Source: Tachypleus tridentatus | Taxonomy: Eukaryota; Arthropoda; Merostomata; Xiphosura; Limulidae | DNA length: 64,000 nt | Direction of reading: 5' to 3' | Assembly (NCBI RefSeq): GCF_004210375.1 | Contig: NC_134827.1 | Span: 103,649,285 to 103,713,284 of the forward strand | Part shown: piece by piece, positions 13,301 through 25,300 of the stretch | Layout: each line of letters begins with the position of its first letter | Position numbering within the stretch: position 1 is the first letter of the stretch | The notes under the pieces: generated by a model | What the model saw: only the letters and a program-made list of their open reading frames with translations | Databases searched by the model: none | Told to the model about the DNA's origin: nothing | Translations under genes and position numbers: made by a program

Positions 13301-16300
13301 TTTGTAAGGAAAGAGGCTTATCATGCAGCTACTTAACAAGAACTTTATAAGGAAAGAGGCTTATCATGCAACTACTTAACAAGAACTTTGTAAGGAAAGA
13401 GGCTTATCATGCAACTACTTAACAAGAACTTTGTAAGGAAAGAGGCTTATTAATCACTGATTGATAATTTGGAAATAAGCACAAAGCTACACAATGGGTT
13501 ATCTGTTCTCTGCCCACCATGGGTATCGAAACTCAGTTCTTAGTGGTGTGAGTCCACACTGTGCCACTGGAGGGGGCAGGAAAGAGGCTTAACTTGTAAC
13601 AAGTTAATGAGAAGAAAATTATAATGAGAGTTGCTTGAATTATACAGATATTTTTATAAATAAAAATACCATGAAAAACAAAGATTAATTCCATCCTACA
13701 AACCAAACTTTGCCAATGGTTCATCAGCATAATATCTGAAACAGAAAGGAGCAGTTAAACTATTGCTGTACACAGAGGTAAAGTCAATCAGTCAGTGAAG
13801 TCTCACTCTTAAAAGGTCCATCCTCCATCACCATTCCACAATTCTCTTATTGGGAAGGATAACATTTACATTCATTTAACAAAAAGAGTGGCATTTGTCA
13901 CCAACTGTTCCTCACCTTCAGTATTAATAACATGTCAATATTATAGCATTATAATTTTTAGATAGTTCTTCAAAGCATACATGTGGTAGAACAAACATAT
14001 AAAAAATGGCTACTGAAGGCAAATAACAAAAGCAAATTCAAAACTCACTTATAGTGTTGGGCTTTGGGAACGTGACTGCATAATCCAGAACTTTGTGGGC
14101 AGGCAATGACCGAATCTGTAAACGGTAGTTACTGTCCCCATATTCTGTAAGGTAGATGTAACAGTCATAATACAACGAAACCTATAAGAACAAAACAGAA
14201 TACTCTGAACTGCATGCAGTAAGTATTAGTAGTAATGGCAGTGTAATGATAACTCCTATTAAGTGCAATAAAACAGGATATACTGTTGTGTTTTTTTAAA
14301 GTTAACAAATATATAATAACAAACAAAAATGTACATCCTTTTCTACTGAGCACACCCTCTTGTATAACATTTGTTAGCCTATAAGGAACTTACAACACAG
14401 GAAGTGAAGTTAAACTTTTCTCATAATGTAAGTCAATGACAGAATTTAAAAAAACCTTCTAACAGTAACAAAAATATATTTACTTACTGTTACTACTGTA
14501 TAAGGACAAATAACTGTGTAGCATTACTCTTTAAGACAGCATTAATTAATTCTTAGTCTTTGTAACGTTGATAAAAACAATTTTAAAAAGTTTATAGAGC
14601 AATGAAGTAAGCTTTCTAGTCATATATATAAAAATGTGTTGTTTTTTTATAAATAGGTTTAAAAGCCTGATTACAGCATTTCTGCAATAAGAGAAAAAGA
14701 CTTGTTTTACCTCCAGATGTCATATTTCATATTTGCTCGTGTTTTTCCACACATGGATATTTCAGGAATTACAAATCTTGTTCTCTGTGCAGTTTTAGAC
14801 AGTTTTACTTACCTAGCCCACCTCAAACAGTAGTGTTCCTGAAAACTGTCTTACCTTGCCTCTGACAGTAGTGTTCCTGAGAACTGTCTTACCTTGCCTC
14901 TGACAGTAGTGTTCCTGAAGTCAAATATCCTCATACTGGTGTAATTAGTTGATTTTTGTTGCATTAAAATAAGGAATCCTTTGACATCTGGGGAAAAAAA
15001 TGCATTTGTTGAAACACAAGTGCTTGTGGGTGTATGTGTTCATTTCAAAGAACTACGGTTTACAAGACTGGACAACTGGAAATTGAAATTGATTGTTTTC
15101 TCATCTCAAAGCCATATAAGGCTATCTGCTGTGTCCACTGAAGGGTATTGAACCCCTGATTTTAGAGTTGTAAATACAAAAGAAAAAAGCACTGTCCCAT
15201 TAGGACACCTTTTTTTCTTTTTATAAGTTTTGATATTTTAATCTCAAGTGTTATTTTTATTTCACCAGTGGAAACAAAAGAATTGTAGTGAAGTGTGTAA
15301 AACATGTTTAACAAACATGAATAACACTGAAACACAAGTTGTGTTCCTGGATAGTATGTGTTATTTATTAATTGCTTATGTTGTAAAAGTACAGAAAATG
15401 GCCATTATTCCCTTCAAACTTTGCTTTTGTGACCTGGATAATGAAATTTAGAAATTAACCTATTTTCTGTGTAAAAACAGGCAAATTTGCATATTTTCAT
15501 TTACATAAGGTCTGAATAAAACAACATATGAATCAAGATTTACATGTATTTATACTAAAGTTATACACAAACGTTTAGAAGTCAGTAGTTTTTCGAGATT
15601 TGCGACTGTAATGTAAATCACTTTCACGTATCAGCCTCCAAATATAGTCTCCCATCATGTTTTCGTTATACGCTCCCAGGTCACAAAAGCAAAATAGGTC
15701 TTTTCCATTTACTTTAGGCATAAGTAATTGGGAAATAACACTTTCTGTCCAGGAACAAGAAAAATTAAAAATTTTGTTACATAGTTTAATTAACAAAAAT
15801 GTTATTGATATCCACTGTGAAGTTAATATTACTTAAGCATACAATGTACATCTCAATAAACACAAATAGCACAAGAGATGACCAAAAACTGACTAGTTCT
15901 AAGAACTTGGTGATTAACAAACACAACCTACCACTAAGACATGTTACCAACTAAAAACAATGAAGAATATTAAAAGCTTAGGATAAAAACATGAATGTAA
16001 TCTGATTTCATAAGCACCAGCTGCAACATTATGGTTCACACATGACTACTACACAGTTACATCAATAAGACTTCTGACTCGTGTCTTTCCTATATACCAC
16101 ATAGGAAATGACATACATACACTTCACATACACACCCACACACACACAAAAACAAAACAACTGATTTCTAGCAAAATCATAACTAATACCTTCAATAAAC
16201 ACTTAAATATATAGAAACAATTCATACAGTGAATGTTAGCAAAGAGAAAAGTTTCTTACTTTAACTTTGTCCATTGCGATAATGTTGGAAAGAAAAAAAA

Positions 16301-19300
16301 TATACATACACTGTAGCTCTAATTAGAGAAAGGAAAACAAAATAAAGCGCATGTCTTGAAATTTGTGTCATTGTTACTTGAACTTCATTGACCTTATATC
16401 ATTGGCTTTCATTTTACAAAGTACTAATTTTCATAATTATAATAAAAGATTTGTTTATTTACCAAATCATGGTTCCTGTATTAATTTTATATATTGGGTT
16501 GAGGAATAATTCGTGAGCGTTTTTTCAAGTTAACAAAATATATTCATAAATGAAACGCTTTCACAAAATATTTCATGTCATTTGGTAGATAATTTTTTGC
16601 TCTAATAGATGGTGTGTTTGATTTTCATGTGTCTTTAATTTTTGCTTTCATTTTCAGCTCATTAAATGGAATGTCAAGTGGACAAAATCGAGCATTTTCG
16701 ACACCATCTGCTTTTCGCATTTAATTTCTTGCAATTTCGTTTAAAACAATGCATACTATATACCTAGGTATTACATGAAATAAAGTATCATAATAAATGT
16801 TTTGGGTGTAATGTGTTCATGCATTGAAGTATTGTATAGTCTTGCATGTAATGCTTGAATGAAATTATTTAAAAACGCTCACGAATTATTCCTCAACCTA
16901 ATAGTTTTAATAACACATTAAAACTGATTTACTCAGTTTCTTTATGTCAGAACCCAATACTTCATCAATTAACACTAAGTATATATCTTCATCAGTACAG
17001 AGTCTCAGTTGTACATCATTTCAATGTCGAACAGTAAGGTGTTTATACAAAGTGTCAACACATACAACTATTGTTCATTTATCACCACAGATCATGTAAT
17101 ATTTCTTACCTGATTGTGCAGACGATATTGTAATATTTACTCCCGTGGTATTTAGCAAAGCTTTAGAAACAACATAAGCTTCCAATCCAACCTCGAGACC
17201 AGCATCTTCTTGTGTTTTCACAACCTGCGGCTCATTTACGATCCAGGACTTTGAAGAAACTACGTCTATGGCTAGAGATGGTTGTCAAAAAATATTTTAA
17301 ACATAGTTGCAAAGAGGTCAAAAATACCAAATTTAATAGTGGAGAAAAAAAATGCTAAACAAATTGCAGCTAAGCCTAAAATAATGAATGTATTAAGAAA
17401 ATAGTTGCTTAAGATTGATTGTCTGAAGTTTGTGCAAACCTTCATGAAGGCTATTTGGCAATAGTTGTCCCAAATTTAGCAGTGATAGACTAGATGGAAG
17501 GGAGTTAGTAAACATCACCCACCACAAGCTGTTAGGCTACTCTTAGCGACAAACAGTGGGATTGACTGTTGCAATACAATGTCCCCATGGCTGGAAGATC
17601 ATGCAGGTTTGATGTAGTGGGGATTCAAACCTGCAACCTGTGAATTACAAGCCAAGCACCCTAACCATCAGATCATGCCAGGCTGGATAGAGTTAAACAA
17701 AATGATTTTAGAACATGATGTAAAACATTTAAATTTGTCTTCATGGGCTATGTTGAAAGGGTTATGAGTGACAGTAGTTATCATGAAAACGTTCTCAGTT
17801 CCTCTGCAGATACTTGAGGATGAAACTGAAAATTTAAGTCAAGCTTACTTTCTTTCAACACGACAGCTTTCAATATGCTGAATGCAACTGTAGTTAAATT
17901 TGAAGATGTACATAGGCTGAGTACCTTATATTAAAATAATTTCAGCCCCTCACCATGTTGTTACAATCCTTATCTCCATGTCTGGTTATATTCTATCTGA
18001 TGGTTGTATCATAATTCCCTATTACAAAAGTCTCCATCACAAGACTATCAGTGCCACTCCTCCCTTTAGTCTTTCCATAATCCATAAGTAGACAGCAATG
18101 TCCTAGTGTCTGTTTCAAAAAGTAATCTCACAGTAATCCATAGGTACTCAAATCCCAAAAACTGGTTGATGAAAGCAGCTTGTGACCCTTTTTGATAATG
18201 TTCATATTATTGGTGGGACAAGTGAATAACTTTTATCACTTAACATTGTATTCACAGGTTATAACCTGTTACAAGATGCTGCACTCTGCTTACAACAGAT
18301 ATGGTGAAACTTGAATGTCTCTTTCTCAACGATCCTGGTACCTTTAGTTAATCCATATTTCCTTTTCAATGACCATTTTCATTTTTTCTTTAACTCTCTC
18401 AACACGGGTTTGGTCAATTTGACTGACCATGTGACCTCTTTGTACTCTTTTAAAGTCTCTATAGATTTAATACTTCTGACTTTCAATATAGTGTCTATCT
18501 TCACAAAATTTGGCAGTCTTTTGGTTGGTTGGTTGATTTATTGTTTTATGGCACAAAGCAGCTAGGCTATCTGCGCCAAACGTCCGGTAAAAAGGTAAAA
18601 ACAAATTAAATGTAGTAAAATACATAAAAGGGAATGAAGGTAAAACAAAACATCACTGAAAAACAGAAAAAGCATAAAACCAATGTTGACACCTAGTCTA
18701 CAATGTTAAGAGAGAAAGCAGAGTAAGAGAAGTTGTAAAGGACTTTCTCTAGCATAATGGTAATGATCATAACCTGCCAGGACGACAAACAGGTAAGTAC
18801 AAGAACCACCGTCAGTCACCTGAAGTTGGCCTTTCCAGTCCTGGTTCTGGGTTATGTGTCATAACAGCCATTATCAAAAGGTAAAGTAATAAAAGTTTTA
18901 AAAGACATGTACCAAAATCGTAATAATAATTAGTCAAATGTCCGGTAAAAAGGTAAAAGTAAAGTATGTGTAGTAAAATTCATAAAAGGAAATGAAGGTA
19001 AAAACAAAACAGCAATTAAAAACATAAAATGGCATAAAACTGATGTTGACATCCAGTCTATAAAGTTGTAAAGGACTTTCTGTAGCAGAATGGTAATGAT
19101 CATAACCTGCCAGAAAGACTAACAGGTAAGTACAAGAACCACCGTCAGTCACCTGAAGTTGGTCTTTCCAGTCTTGGTTCCGGGTTATGTCATTATGGCC
19201 AATACCAAAGGGTAAAGTAATAAAAGTGTTAAAAGACATGCAGCAAAATTGTAATAACAACTCGCCAAGATGACTAACGGGTAGTTCAAACAGCAGCATT

Positions 19301-22300
19301 AGTCACCTGAAGTTGGCCTTTCCAGTCCTGATGTTGAGTTATTTAACATTCTGGCCATTGTCCAATTTCAAATCAACTAGAGAGATTAAGACTCTTAAAA
19401 GGGAACCACAATTAAAAAGGTGTAATGAATAAATATCAAACACTTAAATCAGGTTAAAAAGATTAATGGCTATTAAAAAACTAAAAACTTTTTCAAGGTG
19501 GACAGTGTCACCGTCACCAATAACACAGTCCAATTTTACGGACAAATATTGGGACAGAACATGTTTAAAATAGTGTTGTCTTTGAGAGTCGTAACAATGG
19601 CAAGACAGTAAAATGTGGCTTATTGTGACCCGAGTCTTACACAAACTACACACTGGTGCAACAGTTCCAGATAAAAGAAAATGAGTTAAAAACTGTGACC
19701 AATGTGTAGTCTAGTTAAAACAACTTCCTCCTTCCGAACTTTACGGAAGCTAGACGGCCAAAGCCCAATACAGGGTTTTATTTGGAAGAGCTTGTTGTCG
19801 CGTTGCTCACTCCAAGTGGACTGCCAGCTGGCACGGAGCTGAGCCTTGAATACAGGACCATAGTCCATGTATGGAATAGGCACAGTGGTGATAGTGCCAG
19901 AGCAGATAGATTTAGCTACCTATCTGCAAGCTTGTTCCCACGAATACCAACATGGCCTGGTATCCAGAAAAACTGGATAGAAGTAGCTGTTAATGAGAAA
20001 TGGGCCAGTCAGTTTTGAATATCAGCGAGAACAGGTTGTGAACCAACATGAAGTGATTCCAGGGCCAGCAGAGAACCAAGAGAGTCAGTATAAATAGTGC
20101 AGTTTAAGTACTGCTTAGCTTCTATGTGGTCCAGGGCAAGAGATATGGTGTACAGTTCAGCAGTGAACACAGAAGCTGTAGAGGGGATTTTGCGCGCAAC
20201 CACCGAACCAAAACAAACCATTACAGAGATCACAGTCATATGATTTTGAACAACCCATATAAACAGGAATGGAAAAATTGTTCGAAAGATGTTCAATTAA
20301 TAAAAGACGATACTTCCAATCGGGAGTATCTACTTTTCTCAGATGACTTAAAGAAAGGTGACATTTGGGGACTGAAATAAACCATGGTGGGACGGGCTGA
20401 CCAGTGGATACTGCAATGTTATCCAAGGACAGACCCAATTCATCCATCTGCGCCTGGATATGAAAGCCAAAAGGAGCAATGGCAGATCATCTGTTCTGAA
20501 AACGTATGGCCAACCAAGGAAGGAAAACACAACCCCAGGTGGGATGCTGTGATGAGGAACTAAGTTTCGAAGCATATAGTAAAGACAGGTGCAAACGGCA
20601 AAGGTGCAAAGAAGGTTCATAAGACTCGATGTATAAGTTCTGAACTGGGGAGGTGCGGAAAGCCCCATTGCAGAGCCGAAGTTCTTGATGATGAATGGGG
20701 TCCAGCATCTTTAAGGCCGAGGGCCTGGCAAGGCCATAGACCAGTGATCCAGAGTCCAGTTTCGATCGAATAAAAGCACAATATATCTTTAGCATAGAAC
20801 ATCTATCTGTTCCCCAAGTGGTGGTAGAGGACATGGAGGATGTTCAGTGCTCTTGTACATTTGACTCGTAGAAGGGACAGAGATGGGTGTTGAAATTGAT
20901 TCATGAACTTTTTTAACCATGGAGGTCAAAAGGCTTTTCATTTGTTTTGACAACAATTCTCTTGGGGGTACAGAGAGATCTGTCTGCACTCCCACTGTAG
21001 TAGTGAAATGAAGTGTAGCAGCACATGTCCAAGATGAACCAGTGGACAGCACTTTTCGAGCCTCAGAATAAGTAATGTTATGAATCGTTTTCAAACGCTG
21101 AATCTTTTTCTTCCAACCATTTAGGGCAAGAACGAAAGTTGGACGGATGAGAGCCATTGCAATTGACACAATGTAGGTCAGTTTCATACTCATAAGCATC
21201 ATGGTTCTTGCCACCACAACGCGCCCATGTCAGGGAAGCACAACATGACATCCTTGAGTGACCGAATCTCTGACACTGGAAACATTGCAGAGGGTTTGAA
21301 ATGTACGGCTGTAACCTACAATTAAGATAACCTGCCTTGATGGTGGCAGGTGGATGTGGTGATGTAAATGTCAAAATGAGGATATTGGTCTGCAAAGTAA
21401 CTCCATCTTTGCGAGTGAAGATACGCCTCACTACAGAAACACCTTAAGTACAGAAACCAACAAGAATCTTTGACTCGGGGATGTTCTTCAAATCCGTCTC
21501 AACAATAACTCCTCGTGATGAATTCAAAGTAGCATGAGATGTAACCTCAATAGGTATATCCCCAATCACCTTTGATTGGAAGAGGAGTTCACTGTGTTTA
21601 CATATGGATGGTTCCAGCAATATGTTACCAGAGCAAAGGATATCGTAGAAATGTGTTGAGTTTTTAGGAATACACTGAGCAGCTGCTTGTATAATACAGT
21701 CAGTTACCTCTGCCACACAGTCGTCTATTGATGGCAGGATCAAGTTCTGCAAGAGCATTGAAAGTGTACCAGTCTGCCTGATCCAGCTTCCACTGAGGCA
21801 CGCAGGTAAGGTGGCATCGACCACGGCCAGACTCTTTCAAAAGTATAGGAAAATGATCACTGCCTCAAGGATTATTGTCAAACCTCCGTGAAAAATGGGA
21901 GAATAATGAAGGGGAGCAAACCGAGAGATCAATAGCAGTAAAGGACTGACTAGGTGCATGAAAATAAGTGGAATAACCAGTATTGAAAAGAGAAAGATTG
22001 TGATCAGAGAGCATATGCTCCACAGAGCGACCCCTCCTATCAATAACAGTACTTCCCCAGAGGGGATGATGTCCATTAAAGTCCCCCAGGATTAGAAAGG
22101 GAGACGGCAACTGTTCAACGAGAGCAGAGAGCATCAAGGTATGATTGATCATATGTCTCTCCATGGGAAAGGTAGAGAGAACAAACAGTGATGGTATGAC
22201 CCAAGATAACACAAATGTCTACAGCCTCCATCACTTGTCCATCACACAGCCCATCATTTCTGTACAGAGTAAACTGCCAAAAGGTGACTGTATCGGCAGG

Positions 22301-25300
22301 TTTTAGAAATGTTTCTTGTAAGGAAAGACATACAGGATGGTAGGAAGCAATCAGTGTTTTGATGTCATCCAGATTAGAACGTAAAAAACCTCGACAGTTC
22401 CATTGTATCAAGGTGGCCATTTTTAATGACGGGTAGGAGAAGTGGCTGGAGAATCCTTCTGTTTACGACAATGTCTTTTTTCCTTAGTGTCCATATTTGG
22501 AGGAGGTCTATCAACCTCCATGGATCCTGCCCTGGGTCAATTGGGCAGGTATTTGTTGTTGGAAGAGGATTCTAGTGAATGAGGATGCAAACAAATGATT
22601 GTTATGCATCTTGGGGTAGGAGGAAAAGATGTATCTGAAGAAATGCCTGTATTTGAAACCAAAAGGATGTGGATCTTGGGATTTGTTGGAATGTATGAGA
22701 GGAACAGAGATGGGTGTAGAAGTTGATTCATCAATCTTTTTAACCATGGAGATCAAAAGGCTTTTCATTTGTTTTGAAAACGATTCTCTTGGAGGTACAG
22801 AGAGATCTGTCTGCACTCCCACTGTAGTTGTGGAATGAATTGCAGCAGCATATGTCCAAGATGAAGCGGTGGACAGCAATTTCCGAACCTCGGGATAACT
22901 AATGTTATAAGTCGTTTTCAAAAGCTGCACTTCTTTCTCCTCCAACCATTTTGGGCAAGAACAAAAGTAGGAAGGGTGAGAACCATTACAGTTGACACAA
23001 TGTGGGTCCGTGTCACACTCATAGGCATCATGGTCCTTGCCACCACAATGAGCACATGTCAGGGAACCACGACATGACGTCTTTGAGTGGCTGAACCTCT
23101 GACATTGGTAACATCAGAGAGGGTTTGGAAGATACGGCCGTACCCAGCAATTTAGATTACCTGCCTTGATGGTGGCAGGTACACGTGGTGATGTAAATTT
23201 CAAAATGAGGATATTGGTCAGCATCATAATTCCATCTTTGCGAGTGGAGATGCGCCTCACTGCAGAAACTCCTTGAGTGGAGAAACCAGCGAGAATCTCT
23301 GACTTCGGGACGTTCTTCAAATCCCTCTCAAAAATAACTCCTCGTGATGAATTCAAAGAAGCATGAGGTGTAACCTCAATAGGTACATCCCCAATTGCCT
23401 TTGAATTCAAGAGAAGTTTACTCTGTTGGGATGTGGATGTTTCACCAAATGTCTCCAGATTGAAGCTTCTTTACCGACTTTGGAGAGCCAGCAAGTCCCT
23501 CTAGTCCCTTCTGAATAAAAAAGGGGGACATTTGCCCTAAAGGTTTGTCTGAAAGAGAATGTAATATAAGAAAATGAGGATGCGTGTGTTACAGATGTTG
23601 AAGATTGCTGCTCAGAGTCTTCAAGACGTGGTCGCTTACCTATTGACGGTTTTTTCACTATTTTATTTAAATTTTTCGTAGGAGGATCCATAGGAAAAAA
23701 GGATAATTTCGGTACCCACTGACCCAACCCACCATAGAGCCCTACAAGAGGACGCACTACAATGTCATGCAAGAACATTGCAGCAACACCAGAGTTTCAT
23801 TAGCACTATACCCAAACACCAGCATCAGACACAATGTCCACAACTCCCGTTGAGAACTTCCAACACTGGTACTTGGTTGACTCTAGCCCAAGTGGACCAG
23901 CCAAATGACCCAAGAGGGGGCCACCTAAAGGCCGCCCGGCTGCAGGAATTCAAGACCAAAGTGGTGTGTTGGGGTTGGACCCCTCAATCACCAGGATCCT
24001 CTCCTCCCCTTCATGGGTCCCCACGCACAGCAAACATGTGGGTGGATGTTTAGATCCCAGAGGAGGTAACCAGAAAGAACAGAGCTTCCCTGGGAGGTTC
24101 CCTCACCATGTGCAGGAATCCACACTGAGGGGTGCAAGTCTTTTACATACAAAAAAAATAGTGTTTTTTAGTGAAATGTTCTTAAGAAACTAAAATAAAG
24201 TTTGGGCAATGAATATATAGAGTATCTGTTTTAAACAGTCCACGTGTAAAGTAATTTATGTTAAAATTAACAAGACCTTTCTTCATCTCAAACATCAAGT
24301 TTCCTTTGCATCATCCATAAAGCCTACTAAATACATTTCAAATGTTTTTTCCAGTAACATTTTATATTTTACCTGTTATTTTCTCTACTCCAACTGAAAA
24401 CTGGATCGGTCAATTTGACCACTTTCATAACCACCAATATAAAAAATCAAGAGAGACCTAAAATAACCTTTTTTTTTTCTAAAATGACTTCAAATTGTAA
24501 CATGAAACTACATTACTTTATCAACAGAATACACATATTTATAATTAACTATTAATTTTTTATTGACCTTAGAACCATGTCTAACTGCTATCCACCACAA
24601 TAAGTTGAAATTGTTCTGAAAACATTCGACTCAAGTTACATTAACATCAAATTACATTATCTACATACTGTTTGTGTGCATGCCTTTTGTACCATTTTTA
24701 TTATATTATTTATTTTACCTAATATAATCTTAACTAACATAAAAAGATCCATATTTTATTGTTAGTTTTATAATAATAGATAAATGATAAACGTGAATAA
24801 CAAGAAATAAAGCCAATCTTATTTTTTTCTTGCTGTCAACTGTCCAGGACATTTAAGCCTACATAATGTATACTAATAGTAGTACATTAAATAAGTTTTT
24901 AATTAATTAAATAATGTACCAAACAACATAAGACCAGTAATATGCAAAAAGCAGACCATTTACTCTAATTCTCACAATTTTTATGGATTTCTGACTATGA
25001 GATAAAAGCCAATACAAATTCACCCAACCTTGCCATTGTGATTCCCATGGAAACCAAAGTTGTATCATAAATAAAATTGACACTTATCTATTCAGAACAC
25101 AACAACATCACTTGATGTATGAAAACCTTGACTTTCTACTGGTTAAAGGTACTATGCAACTAAATGTAAAAGAAAACTATTAACAAAGCCTGAAATAATT
25201 CATGCTGACAAGAAACCCACTTGATGTAAAAATCTATCTCAAGACAGCTAGTATGGGTATTAACACTTTTATTAAAATAAAGCAGAGAACATTTCAACCT

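Larger units (their letters stand above)
18512..24140 (-). mobile_element. LINE (non-LTR retrotransposon with RNase H), rearranged and defective
   Basis: Read 5' to 3' on the minus strand: a GC-rich leader (24140-23780), a gag-like ORF1 with zinc knuckles (23780-22430), an apurinic endonuclease (22420-about 21640), a second gag segment (about 21640-20840), the C-terminal end of the reverse transcriptase (20834-20350), RNase H (about 20300-19690), a C-terminal CxxC...HxxxxC motif (19650-19440) and a repetitive 3' UTR (19345-18583), ending in an AACC-rich tail (18540-18512). RNase H after the RT places it in the I-like group of LINEs. Most of the RT catalytic region is missing, and stops and frameshifts are scattered through it. 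It lies in an intron in the same direction as the host gene. Confidence 0.9.

Noticed and set aside
20126-20380. Plus-strand frame of 84 codons
   Set aside because: Antisense shadow of the LINE RNase H region.
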